Below, in pieces: positions 15,099-23,414 of a stretch of DNA of 43,018 nucleotides (the stretch's first letter is position 1; every line of letters starts with the position of its first letter). This stretch comes from a virus. The notes under the pieces are model-generated. The model was not told the origin of the DNA. It saw only the letters and a list, made by a program, of their open reading frames with translations, and made no database searches. The stretch lies in IMG/VR virus record IMGVR_UViG_3300009034_000088, positions 1-43,018 of that record; one strand, given 5' to 3'. A program made the translations under genes and the position numbers.

Positions 15099-16398
15099 CC
15101 TTTGCCTCCGCTACTTTGCCTTCCTCTACCAGCTTCCATATCGCCTCTTTCACCGCCTGCTTGTTCGGAAAGGCGTTCTTGTCGTCGGCGTTCTCAACCC
15201 CGAGCGATGTGGCAAGCCCCCTGATCTTGGCCGAATTGAGGGTATCCCATCCGACAGGCAGGGTCTCTATCGCCGCCTTCTCCTCTTCCTTCGGTTCTTC
15301 CTTTTTCGGCGCAGCAGGAGCAGTGGTCTCATACATGGGAATCTGGGTGCGTTTTGGACTTTTTTTGGTTATCGGGGCGCCGGCCATCGTATTGACGGGG
15401 GCCACGAACTGCTTCACGACAGGATCGTGTATCTCGTGCAGAATCTTGACGCTCCTCCCGAGCTGGTTCGCTCTCTTGCGCGACATAATAGTCCTGTCGC
15501 CTTTCTTGAATTTCTTGTAATTCTCATAGCATGGGCCCAAAAACTCGACCGATACGAGATTTTTCACTTCCATCTTCCCTCCTCCGTCGCCTGGACGACT
15601 GATTGTTTGCTCTACCTTACCGCCCCGGACCCAGCGTTTCAGTATGGGAACGTTGTCCGGCTTGGGGTAGAGCATCTTGTCCTGAGTGCAATGAAAGCAC
15701 TTGATGCTGTAATCCGTCAGCACCTTGAATCCCTTCTGCTTTATTCGGTAGATATGGTAAAGGTCTATGTTCGTCAGAAGCCCTCCCGGGCGCATGAACG
15801 GTATGTCCTTGTACAGCTGGGTAGGCATCATGAAGCAGTAATGCCCTCCCCCGTCTATCTCCATCAGACCCGTGTCCCTGTATGGCAGCGATTCGGCGTA
15901 AATGAACTGCGTGCCGTCCCACTGAAGCTTGAATGCGCCGAGGCATCCAATCCCCCACCTGTCCATCTCCGTCCCCTGCACGAATCCGATCCCGTTGCTC
16001 TTGATGGTCCTCAGCAGCTTGGGGAAAGCGTCCTTCGGGGGAAGTGTGTCGTCCTCCAGCCCGAGCAAATATTCCGTCTTTCCCAGAAGGTTCTGTGACG
16101 TGCTCCTCATCAGGACGTGCCTCGACCTTCTCGTCGGGTCTCTCGTCTCGCGTGGAGGCTTCAGGCCCGAGAAGTAGACCTTGACCTTCGCCCACTGGTC
16201 CTTTACCCTCTTGGTTATGTTGCTGAGCATCGCCTTGTCGTCTGTGTCCACGTACAGGATCAGCTCGCTGTTTCCTCTGTCTATGTCCATCTTGTAGAAA
16301 TTGTCGAACCACTTCTCCACCATCCAGGGCCGCGTGAAGGGCGAAAACACGCTGTACTTCGGTTTTCTGCCAGAATCGCATAATGTCTCAAGTTTCAT
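15091..16398 (-). CDS. Glycosyltransferase fused to small phage domains (435 aa)
   Basis: Residues 1 to about 285 form a GT-A-type glycosyltransferase: a strand with SELILYVDTDDKA, the acidic metal-site motif 'LLGLEDDTLPP', and a Gly/His-rich acceptor region (EIDGGGHYCFMMP). Residues about 287-335 (MEVKNLVSVEFLGPC, KKGD, SRKRANQL) resemble the small domain often encoded beside phage connectors. A Pro/Ala/Glu-rich linker follows, and the last 50 residues (NSAKIRGLATSLGVE to EEGKVAE) look like a HeH/SAP-type helix-extended-helix. The fusion links the enzyme to structural-type domains. Last gene of the cassette, overlapping the connector gene. Donor and acceptor unknown. Confidence 0.75.
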   Translation of the reverse strand: MKLETLCDSGRKPKYSVFSPFTRPWMVEKWFDNFYKMDIDRGNSELILYVDTDDKAMLSNITKRVKDQWAKVKVYFSGLKPPRETRDPTRRSRHVLMRSTSQNLLGKTEYLLGLEDDTLPPKDAFPKLLRTIKSNGIGFVQGTEMDRWGIGCLGAFKLQWDGTQFIYAESLPYRDTGLMEIDGGGHYCFMMPTQLYKDIPFMRPGGLLTNIDLYHIYRIKQKGFKVLTDYSIKCFHCTQDKMLYPKPDNVPILKRWVRGGKVEQTISRPGDGGGKMEVKNLVSVEFLGPCYENYKKFKKGDRTIMSRKRANQLGRSVKILHEIHDPVVKQFVAPVNTMAGAPITKKSPKRTQIPMYETTAPAAPKKEEPKEEEKAAIETLPVGWDTLNSAKIRGLATSLGVENADDKNAFPNKQAVKEAIWKLVEEGKVAEAKDE

Positions 16399-17150
16399 AG
16401 CCCAAAAGGCTCAAGAATTTCCAGATTTCTTTGCCCGATCGTTTTAATATTAGGGATTGGATATTTGCTTATATCAATATCGGATAATTGCTGTCTCTCT
16501 TTTTTCTTTTTGTATAAATTCATCGCATTCAATCCATGAGTGACATGAACATACAACCTGCCGGGCAATATAATTGCTTTCATTTTTTTAGCGATATCTT
16601 GATGTCCGCGCACTATATTCATGTATTCCTTTTTCGCCGGTTCATCGAAAAAAACGGATGTCGGGAAAATAATTGTCCAGAACGGTGGCGATTTCCATTC
16701 ATGGGTTTCTAATCTATTTATTCTTATATCCCATCTATAGCCTTGCACTGGAAAAACTGCCTTTTTCAGAATTGGTTTTTGCGTTTGTATCAAATCAATG
16801 TAATTGCTGTGAATTAAATCGTCTGTATCGCAGTTTGAAACATATATCCATTCTGTGGCTTCGATTGCCTCTTTCAATGGAGACAAATCATCAAACGTGA
16901 ATACTGAATTTATGCCAACCGATTTTATCAATTTTTGCCATTGAAGAACACTTTCATCATCTTTCATGTTAGCATGCCAACGCAACCAGACAATAAAATC
17001 TTTATTTGTTTGCGCTAAAACGCTTTTTAACGTAAGCTCTTTGAAAAGAACCAACCTATAATCCAGCCATCCAGGAATATCAAAGCCTCCATTATCAGTG
17101 TGCATTCGCATTTGAATAATATGTTTACAATTTGGCAATAATTGATTCAT
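16395..17150 (-). CDS. Glycosyltransferase, rhamnosyltransferase-like (251 aa)
   Basis: The N-terminus (HIIQMRMHTDNGGFDIPGW) followed by 'LTLKSVLAQTNKDFIVWLRW' and 'IYVSNCDTDDLIHSNYIDL' matches the putative rhamnosyltransferase-like group, in which the D-x-D-D motif binds metal and nucleotide sugar. The C-terminus is basic and ends in LGNLEILEPFGL-like residues. DNA here is clearly more A+T-rich than the fused glycosyltransferase that follows. ATGA overlaps on both sides tie it to its neighbours. Sugar specificity cannot be read. Confidence 0.75.
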   Translation of the reverse strand: MNQLLPNCKHIIQMRMHTDNGGFDIPGWLDYRLVLFKELTLKSVLAQTNKDFIVWLRWHANMKDDESVLQWQKLIKSVGINSVFTFDDLSPLKEAIEATEWIYVSNCDTDDLIHSNYIDLIQTQKPILKKAVFPVQGYRWDIRINRLETHEWKSPPFWTIIFPTSVFFDEPAKKEYMNIVRGHQDIAKKMKAIILPGRLYVHVTHGLNAMNLYKKKKERQQLSDIDISKYPIPNIKTIGQRNLEILEPFGL

Positions 17151-17683
17151 TGCTTGCGGTATATTGCTACTAAGCTTCTGCCTGCTTGTTGAACGGTGGC
17201 TCGGTCAAAGTCTTTGGCTGTCCACTCGCTAAGATGTCTTTCGTGAGGATTGCCAACTATTTCTCCCTGTTTGGCAAAAACTCTTGGGACGGCTATGATT
17301 AAAACTTCGGCTTTTTGCATAGCAAGATTTAACAGCTTTCCTCCTTTAGGGCGCGTTAAATGTTCGAGCATTCCGATTATCAAAATCAGGTCATAATTTT
17401 CAAGTTCCTGGAATATATCTAATGCGTCTCCGATATAAATATTGCTATATACATTCCGTTGTATTGCTGTAATATAATTAGCAAATATTTCTATCCCATC
17501 TATCCTCGTTTGCCATTTATGATATCTGCTCGAATCATTAAACGCAAGGCGAATATCAGTATATTCTCTGCATAGATACCCGTATTTCCCGAAACCTATC
17601 CCTATGTCTAAAATAGAATTGGGCTCTTGGTTTATTACCTCATTCAAAACTATCGGTATTATATGCGGATTACTCGACGGCAT
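17147..17683 (-). CDS. SAM-dependent methyltransferase, class I (178 aa)
   Basis: Motif I is visible as SILDIGIGFGKYG (about residues 18-30); an acidic residue ends the second strand (RIDGIEIF); and 'YDLILIIGMLEHLTRPKGGKLL' carries the post-motif region of small-molecule methyltransferases. GGAG lies 8 bases before the ATG at 17683. Its place between two glycosyltransferases suggests O-methylation of a sugar in the same glycan. A methyltransferase acting on other substrates cannot be excluded. Confidence 0.8.
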   Translation of the reverse strand: MPSSNPHIIPIVLNEVINQEPNSILDIGIGFGKYGYLCREYTDIRLAFNDSSRYHKWQTRIDGIEIFANYITAIQRNVYSNIYIGDALDIFQELENYDLILIIGMLEHLTRPKGGKLLNLAMQKAEVLIIAVPRVFAKQGEIVGNPHERHLSEWTAKDFDRATVQQAGRSLVAIYRKQ

Positions 17684-18356
17684 ATCTGTGGCTCCTTCTT
17701 ATTTTTTTGATAACTTCAGTTCTGGCGATTTTGTTCGCGTTGATACCCAGACTTTTCTGTTCGGAATGCCTTCTATATAACATCACGACAGAAGGGACAT
17801 ATCCAATCCTGTAGCCTTTTCTCAACAGCTTAAAATGCAGATCCAGCTCTTCGCCTGTCCACAGTGTTTCGTTATAGCCGTTGACTTCCAGCAATGCCTT
17901 TCTCCGATATAGCGTTGTCCCTCCGTGAATATGATTGTGCGCCATAAGCTGTTCGAAAGTCGGATGAGTAATTCTTGGAATATATACCCAAGTTGATTCG
18001 CCATCGCGAATATATTGAGCTTGAGCATGCACTAAGTCTGCTTTTTCTTCGTCTGCTTTATTGACAAGAGCCATAAGGCAATTTGGCACTAATATATCAT
18101 CGTCGCTCAATAATTTGATATATTCTCCTTTAGCTATTTTAACAGCACGGTTAGCGCTTGTGGCAAGATTCGCCTTTTCGCCTGTGACAAATTGGATTTT
18201 GTATGCCTTGGCATACGACGAAAGATCACGATTGCCATCTGAGGCAAGAATCACTTCGTATTTCTGTTGAGGGAATTTTTGATCCACGGCGCTATCCATA
18301 GCCTGCTCCAGAAATCCTCTGTCACGTTGAGCAGTTATTATTATTGTTGCCTTCAT
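17670..18356 (-). CDS. Family 2 glycosyltransferase (228 aa)
   Basis: A typical GT2 start (MKATIIITAQRDRGFLEQA) is followed by YEVILASDGNRDLSS, 'ATSANRAVKIAKGEYIKLL', the metal-binding motif SDDDIL (about residues 84-89) and an acceptor part 'HGGTTLYRRKALLEVNGYNETLWTGEELDL', shown here only in outline. The catalytic base is probably the Glu in WTGEELDL. The enzyme should add one sugar residue from a nucleotide donor. It belongs to the A+T-rich block of the cassette. Confidence 0.88.
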   Translation of the reverse strand: MKATIIITAQRDRGFLEQAMDSAVDQKFPQQKYEVILASDGNRDLSSYAKAYKIQFVTGEKANLATSANRAVKIAKGEYIKLLSDDDILVPNCLMALVNKADEEKADLVHAQAQYIRDGESTWVYIPRITHPTFEQLMAHNHIHGGTTLYRRKALLEVNGYNETLWTGEELDLHFKLLRKGYRIGYVPSVVMLYRRHSEQKSLGINANKIARTEVIKKIRRSHRYAVE

Positions 18357-18389
18357 AATTTCCAGTCACGCTGGAATCTATTGTTCGCA

Positions 18390-18992
18390 TCATCCAGATT
18401 TCTTTGTCCTGTGATGCATCAAGTCCTTTCTTAGTCCCCCAGTTTTGAGAACTTTCGGATATATGTCGCAGAAATTTAGCAATAATTCGACATCATGATT
18501 ATTGACGACCCTCTCGAATGATACTATCAAAACTGGTTTTTTGCATCTCAGCATTCCTAAATAAACATTGTCAAGATAAGTGAATACTTGTTGCGGATTT
18601 AACTGGGCTTTTTCTTTCAGGCTCTTCTCCATTGCCCCAAATCCCCTAAAAGTATATATCACTTTTATAGGATGATTCGCCGTGGCTTCAATGATCGCAA
18701 TTAGCTTGTTCAGGCAAAAAATTGCTCTTGGATATTTGAATATCACCGTTTTGTCTTTTGGTAGTTTCTTTAAATGCTGACTGAATGCTAAGGATTCTTT
18801 TCTGCATCTTACTTGCCTGTTTAGAGGTTTGCACAATCGCTTGAATATCCTGTCTTCATATTTGACATATGGCAACAATTCGCTTGTAGCATTACTGTAT
18901 GGCCCTGTCCATGCTCCATTATCAAGAAGGAACTTTGCTATCGCTGAAGTCCCACTGTGATTCGCGCCCACTATCAGGATTATGGGTTTCAT
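18390..18992 (-). CDS. PAPS-dependent sulfotransferase-like protein (200 aa)
   Basis: I use the ATG at 18992, which overlaps the upstream stop (ATGA) and has GGGG before it. The N-terminal strand and loop IILIVGANHSGTSAIAKFLL is the 5'-phosphosulfate-binding loop of sulfotransferases. About 110 residues later VIYTFRGFGAMEKSLKEKA has the Arg (about 116) and Ser (about 124) of the 3'-phosphate-binding motif. Sulfotransferases move sulfate from PAPS to sugar or protein hydroxyls. The setting among glycosyltransferases points to a sulfated glycan. A P-loop kinase is the main alternative, but the R...S motif argues against it. Confidence 0.75.
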   Translation of the reverse strand: MKPIILIVGANHSGTSAIAKFLLDNGAWTGPYSNATSELLPYVKYEDRIFKRLCKPLNRQVRCRKESLAFSQHLKKLPKDKTVIFKYPRAIFCLNKLIAIIEATANHPIKVIYTFRGFGAMEKSLKEKAQLNPQQVFTYLDNVYLGMLRCKKPVLIVSFERVVNNHDVELLLNFCDIYPKVLKTGGLRKDLMHHRTKKSG

Positions 18993-19666
18993 ATTCCCCA
19001 TGCCTTGCCTGGATGGGCAATAAGCCTTGTTTCCCTGCCGTAGACCGCATTCTCATCCTTGAATCTCCCTTCTTCTATGTTTCTCTTTTTGGTATACGCA
19101 TTTCTGCGGGGGAAGTTCCTCATGTTCCTTATGACGAGACCGGTGTCCTTCCAGGTATATGATTGCCCCTGCTTCTGGTGGGATGACATCAGCCTCTGCT
19201 GCCCGTCGTAAATCCAATGGTGCCTGCCCGCGTAATGTATTCCTTTCTTGTGCCTGAAGAATCTCGGCTCGGAATACGGCCTGTCCTTGTAGAGCTTGGA
19301 CATTATCATCAGCCATCCGACATCCACGGGGGCGTTCCTTCCTGATATTCGAAGGTCGTTCTCCTTAAAAGGAGTTAGCAATATCTCGTCCGTGTCGATT
19401 ATGAAGTAGATGTCGCCTGCGCTGCCCCTGAAATACTGCGTCCTCTTGATTATCTGGTCCTTCCAGGGCTTTTTGGTCTCTATCACTTGGGCTTTGCATT
19501 CCTTGAGGTATTTCACCGTTCCGTCGGTGGAGTAGGGCTTTTTGTGGGGGTAGTCAGCATAAGCGCCGTCCACTGCGATGATCCTTCCAACGGACCCGCG
19601 GATCGACTGTATCGTATGCGGAAGGGACGACATCGAATTGTAGCAGTTTATGCAGGCTATTATCAT
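18989..19666 (-). CDS. Glycosyltransferase (GT2-like, 225 aa)
   Basis: The start MIIACINCYNSMSSLPHTI and 'IRGSVGRIIAVDGAYADYP' give a GT-A fold with an early Asp, followed by 'QYFRGSAGDIYFIIDTDEIL' where DTDE is the metal motif. A later PRFFRHKKGIHYAGRHHWI stretch is rich in His and Arg and resembles the acceptor side. It resembles the 'glycosyltransferase family 2-like' group that has RxxR...HY segments. Base composition is like the surrounding late genes, unlike the A+T-rich block next to it. Confidence 0.8.
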   Translation of the reverse strand: MIIACINCYNSMSSLPHTIQSIRGSVGRIIAVDGAYADYPHKKPYSTDGTVKYLKECKAQVIETKKPWKDQIIKRTQYFRGSAGDIYFIIDTDEILLTPFKENDLRISGRNAPVDVGWLMIMSKLYKDRPYSEPRFFRHKKGIHYAGRHHWIYDGQQRLMSSHQKQGQSYTWKDTGLVIRNMRNFPRRNAYTKKRNIEEGRFKDENAVYGRETRLIAHPGKAWGI

Positions 19667-20340
19667 CGCTTCGCCCCTATCTTGTATTTCTCAACCACAT
19701 ACTCAACCGAAGAGTTCCACGTCGCCATGTTGCTGGACAGCCCGTCTGGGCGTAGATACATCAGGAAAAGGTACTCTGGCACATAGGCCCCAGTCCAGCC
19801 CTCGGAGAGGATGGACAGCCAGAATTCCCAGTCCTGAAGGCGCATCCTGTTTAGGTTCATGTCGAACCCCTTTATCGCCTCCCTGCGGACAAGAGAACAG
19901 AAAGAGACTGAATTTCCCTTGGATAGCCGTTCCATCGAGACGGGCCCCGACTTTCTCCGTATCATGTGAGGGCCGCCATTCCTCTCCATCGCTATAACCC
20001 TGTCGCAGTAGGAAAACCCAGCCTTTAGGTTGGAATCAAGGGCGATTTTGAGCTTCTCAAGGTAGGTCGGACCGAGCAGAACGTCGGCGTCCATGAATAT
20101 CAGATATTCCCCGTTAGCCTCTTCATATCCCCTGTTTCTCGCGTACTGCGGCCCCTGATTGTCCGGCAGTTTGATGTACTGGATCCCCGCGTATCTCTTC
20201 ACAAGGGCTTCGGTGTCGTCGGTGGACCCGTCGTCCACGACTATCACCTCGTATTCCGTGAAAGTCTGCGCTATAATGCTGTCAAAGAGCTCTTCAAGAT
20301 ATGCCTCGCAATTGTATGTCGGTATCACTATCGAAATCAT
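19663..20340 (-). CDS. Family 2 glycosyltransferase (225 aa)
   Basis: This is a textbook GT2 domain: ISIVIPTYNCEAYLEELFDS, 'EVIVVDDGSTDDTEALVKRY', 'QGPQYARNRGYEEANGEYLI', FMDADVLLG as the metal-binding motif, and an acceptor half with 'MRLQDWEFWLSIL' carrying the ED/DW catalytic region. First gene after the major capsid gene, separated from it by a GC-rich hairpin. It probably initiates or extends the glycan made by the cassette. Confidence 0.92.
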   Translation of the reverse strand: MISIVIPTYNCEAYLEELFDSIIAQTFTEYEVIVVDDGSTDDTEALVKRYAGIQYIKLPDNQGPQYARNRGYEEANGEYLIFMDADVLLGPTYLEKLKIALDSNLKAGFSYCDRVIAMERNGGPHMIRRKSGPVSMERLSKGNSVSFCSLVRREAIKGFDMNLNRMRLQDWEFWLSILSEGWTGAYVPEYLFLMYLRPDGLSSNMATWNSSVEYVVEKYKIGAKR

Positions 20341-20369
20341 TCTATTATCTTTTTCTTATCTTCAGACGC

Positions 20370-20395
20370 GGAGGGGCAGGAAAGCCCGCCCCTCC
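20370..20395 (-). terminator. GC-rich hairpin after the major capsid gene
   Basis: GGAGGGGC (20388-20395 on the minus strand) and GCCCCTCC (20370-20377) pair perfectly over 8 bases with a 10-base loop. No U-run follows on the minus strand, so it may act as a 3' stabiliser or weak terminator that lowers expression of the glycan genes relative to the capsid gene. Confidence 0.55.
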
Positions 20396-20412
20396 CGTTG
20401 CCATAGCTTAGG

Positions 20413-21669
20413 CTATGAAGCCGTCTGTGCCGTACTCAGAACCGCAAACGCATCGTCGCCGAAGAGGGGCAAGAAGCACTCCCTCACAACGGCTCTCAGC
20501 GCTGTCATGTCCATTTGAAACAGGTCTATGACCTGCTCTTCGCCCTCCGAATCCGTGTATCTGATCGTCGCCTCTGAGCTTGTCTTGAAGGCGAGTGACT
20601 TCCTGTCGCCTATGATGTAGTGCTTGAGGTTTCCGAACCAGATGAAATGAGTATTCGGAGCATCCGAGCTTACCCCCGGCAGTATCGTAGGAACGACATT
20701 ATAGGGATAGTCCCAGATCATCCCCGGAGTCTTCTCGCTCGGCTTCTGGTAGATGTAGTTGCCGTCGCTGTCCTTGACGTTCCTGAGAACGTTGAATACC
20801 GTCCGAGACATGTAGAACTCTGCCCCTTCAAGGGCACACTCGGAGATCGACTCCGTGAGGTGCTTGATGTGGTCGAAATTCAGGTTGAGGATCGAAGTAG
20901 CACCGGTCCCCGTCATGTAGTAAACGGTCGCCACATCGTCTATGCCGTTCACGCTTGCCGCCGTATTGCCGAAGAATACAGCCCTATCCTCGGCGAGCGC
21001 CCATGCCCTCGCAAGCTCCGTTCTCAGGAAGGCAACGAGATCGATCGTTGAGTCCTGGATCGTCTGGTCGTGCATGGGGATAATCCCGGCGAGCTTTTTG
21101 CATTCGCAGGTTTCCCTTCCAAACTCGCCAGAAAGGACCGGCTTGACGTGGGTCGCTCCAACGAACTCAAGCTCAAGCAAGGTGAGCCATGTGGGGATAT
21201 ACACCGGGCAGGAATTGATCGGAAGGATTGTCGCCTTCTTCCTTGCGATTCCGTAGTCGCACAGGATAGAGTGGATCTGAGTAACATACTGAGGATGGAC
21301 GAGATATTCGTCGCCCTCAAGCTGCTTCTCCTGAATGCCCCATCCCTTCATTATCTTCTCTGCGGTCTCCCTATCGGCTCCGCCCTTGCGATAGACAGCC
21401 TTCATCAACTCGGTGACTTCCTTGTTGATCTTGTCCTCGTCCTGTGCGGGCGGGACAGTAACAGCCGTCATCAGCTTGTTCTGCGTCTCCTGAAGAGGCT
21501 TCATTGAAGCAGATACGGCGTTCGCTATCATGGTCTGAAGCTCCTCCTTGCTGACCTTGCCCTTCGCCATCTCCTTCTTGACCTCTTCCACCAGCTTTTT
21601 CTCCTCGTCGGTATCTCCCACAAAATTGGGGTCCGCGAGAAGCTTCTTCCTTATTTCCTCCTTATTCAC
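20413..21669 (-). CDS. Major capsid protein, HK97 fold (418 aa)
   Basis: An N-terminal charged helical part (residues 1 to about 110, EEIRKKLLADPNF and KKEMAKGKVSKEEL) matches the HK97 delta/scaffold region, normally cut off by the prohead protease encoded next door. The rest shows the fold: 'IARKKATILPINSCPVYIP', 'RTELARAWALAEDRAVFFGN', 'EGAEFYMSRTVFNVLRNVKD', and the C-terminal strand 'MDMTALRAVVRECFLPLFGDDAF', typical of the P-domain end. It assembles the shell around portal and scaffold. Cysteines (CECKK) are unusually frequent. Confidence 0.9.
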   Translation of the reverse strand: MNKEEIRKKLLADPNFVGDTDEEKKLVEEVKKEMAKGKVSKEELQTMIANAVSASMKPLQETQNKLMTAVTVPPAQDEDKINKEVTELMKAVYRKGGADRETAEKIMKGWGIQEKQLEGDEYLVHPQYVTQIHSILCDYGIARKKATILPINSCPVYIPTWLTLLELEFVGATHVKPVLSGEFGRETCECKKLAGIIPMHDQTIQDSTIDLVAFLRTELARAWALAEDRAVFFGNTAASVNGIDDVATVYYMTGTGATSILNLNFDHIKHLTESISECALEGAEFYMSRTVFNVLRNVKDSDGNYIYQKPSEKTPGMIWDYPYNVVPTILPGVSSDAPNTHFIWFGNLKHYIIGDRKSLAFKTSSEATIRYTDSEGEEQVIDLFQMDMTALRAVVRECFLPLFGDDAFAVLSTAQTAS

Positions 21670-21678
21670 AGCTACCTC

Positions 21679-23358
21679 CTACTTAGGCTCAAACGTCTCA
21701 CCCCTCATGTAGGCCAAAGTCTTCCCGATGACGTTTTTCACGATGTCCGGCACGATCTTGCGTGCCTCATCGAGCGTCAATTCCGTCTCCTCGGGAGCAT
21801 CGGGCTCCGGGCTGTCGTTTGAATTGTCCATGTTGTCCTCTTTTTTTGGTTCGTTTACTATCTCAAGTCCAGCGACTTCCAATCCCTCGTCTTTCTCTGG
21901 TTCCTGCGGCTCTGGCTCTTCCGCAGGCTTTTTCTGCTCTATCTTGGACAACCTCTCCTCTATGCCGTCGAATCTCTCCTTGACGCTCTTGGAGAGGTCC
22001 GCTATAGCGTCCTCGATGGTGACAGGGCCGAGTTCCTTGGCGTCAAGTATCACGCTGTCCTTGATCTCGTCTGCGAGGAATTCCTTTGTCAGCTCTGGAT
22101 GGTCGGCAAGCCACGCCTTCGCCTTGTCCGTCGTCCACCCGTCCGCCTTTGGGAATCTTAGGGCCTGCCATGCCCATTCGTCCTTGCCCTTGTACTTGGC
22201 GTAGACGCCGAATACCCTCGGCTTCTCCTTGACTATCGTCTTGTACCTGAACGTATCAAACAGGTCGGGATTCTTTATTCTAAACCTGATTTCATTCTCG
22301 GTCTCGTCCCATGTCGGCTTGTTGACCGTATCGGGAGTATTATCCTCATATAGCTCGGGGAATATTCCCTTAAGTTCATCTTCTGTATATTCCCTAAACT
22401 CGGGCGGTTCCTTGTCGAACTTCTTATAATAAGAAACGAAGAAATTATACGCCTGTTTCTTCTCTCCCGCAGGCATATCGACTCCGCCTCTCGCTCCAAG
22501 CAATACCGCCATTCCAGCCGCCACTCCTCTCCATAACGGAAGTTTGTAGCCCCCGAAGGTCTCCCTGTTTTCGGGATCGAAATAGACAAAAGCCTGCTTG
22601 TATTTGTTCCAGTCTATTTCCTCCCCTCCTGCCCATTCTCTGACGCTTCGCTCTGCCCTTGTTGCGTTCCAGTCCCTGTCCTCGGGAGCAAGGGCAAGGT
22701 TCCTATTTCCTCCGATTGTTTTCTCTTCGTTATTCTCTGGTTCTATTTTGAAATCTTTTTTGAGTCTATCTGATACCACTATCGATTTCGCAAGAGCACT
22801 TGAAAGGCATGGCACATTGCAGCCCGAGGTCTCAAGAAGATACCATTTGTTGAATCTATATCCCGTCACCTTGCCCTTATCCGTCTCATCCTCGCTCACT
22901 ATATCCTCAATTCCGCCTGCCTTTGGGAGAAATCCTATCGAGCAGGCTTTCAGAAATCCCTGACGGTACAGCTCATAAACGTCCTTGGCGAGCTGGGTGG
23001 TGTCCTGAAACTGCACCTTCGACAGGATTTCGCTGTTGTTTTCGCCCTTCTTCGTCCACATCGCCCTGCCTATCGCAGGTATCGAATGGTCATGGGCCCA
23101 AAGAAAGACAGGATTTTTCTTATAAATGGACAGGTCCGCTCCCTTGGTCTCCACTACATCGCCCCGCAAATCAGTTTCTGGGGCCGTTATCCTAAAAACC
23201 ACAGCCCGCTCATCCTCAAGCTTCTTCTTGTCCTCGGCCGTCTTCGGCTCAAGGACGGATATGTCGAAGCTCTTTTTGAGCATCTTGCCGCAGTTAGGGC
23301 AAGAGATTTCATCGCCCTTGACGATGAATTCTGCTCCGCATATTGGACATTTCTTCAC
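21679..23358 (-). CDS. Prohead protease fused to scaffold-like region, with N-terminal zinc ribbon (559 aa)
   Basis: The start is a GTG at 23358 preceded by AGGGGG. Residues 1-25 contain CPIC and CPNC, a zinc ribbon not usual in this family. Residues about 30-160 are an S78-type prohead protease: '[18 protein letters not shown]' (catalytic His 89 or 91) and '[12 protein letters not shown]' (Ser 140). The middle ([21 protein letters not shown], '[16 protein letters not shown]') matches the family's substrate-binding and conserved downstream segments, and the acidic coiled-coil C-terminus (about 450-559) is scaffold-like. It should process the capsid delta domain. It lies between portal and capsid genes as usual. 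Confidence 0.85.
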   Translation of the reverse strand: MKKCPICGAEFIVKGDEISCPNCGKMLKKSFDISVLEPKTAEDKKKLEDERAVVFRITAPETDLRGDVVETKGADLSIYKKNPVFLWAHDHSIPAIGRAMWTKKGENNSEILSKVQFQDTTQLAKDVYELYRQGFLKACSIGFLPKAGGIEDIVSEDETDKGKVTGYRFNKWYLLETSGCNVPCLSSALAKSIVVSDRLKKDFKIEPENNEEKTIGGNRNLALAPEDRDWNATRAERSVREWAGGEEIDWNKYKQAFVYFDPENRETFGGYKLPLWRGVAAGMAVLLGARGGVDMPAGEKKQAYNFFVSYYKKFDKEPPEFREYTEDELKGIFPELYEDNTPDTVNKPTWDETENEIRFRIKNPDLFDTFRYKTIVKEKPRVFGVYAKYKGKDEWAWQALRFPKADGWTTDKAKAWLADHPELTKEFLADEIKDSVILDAKELGPVTIEDAIADLSKSVKERFDGIEERLSKIEQKKPAEEPEPQEPEKDEGLEVAGLEIVNEPKKEDNMDNSNDSPEPDAPEETELTLDEARKIVPDIVKNVIGKTLAYMRGETFEPK

Positions 23359-23414
23359 AATTCCCCCTATTTTCTTGCGACCTTAGTTTGCGTCACAAAC
23401 TGGTCTGTGTTAAC

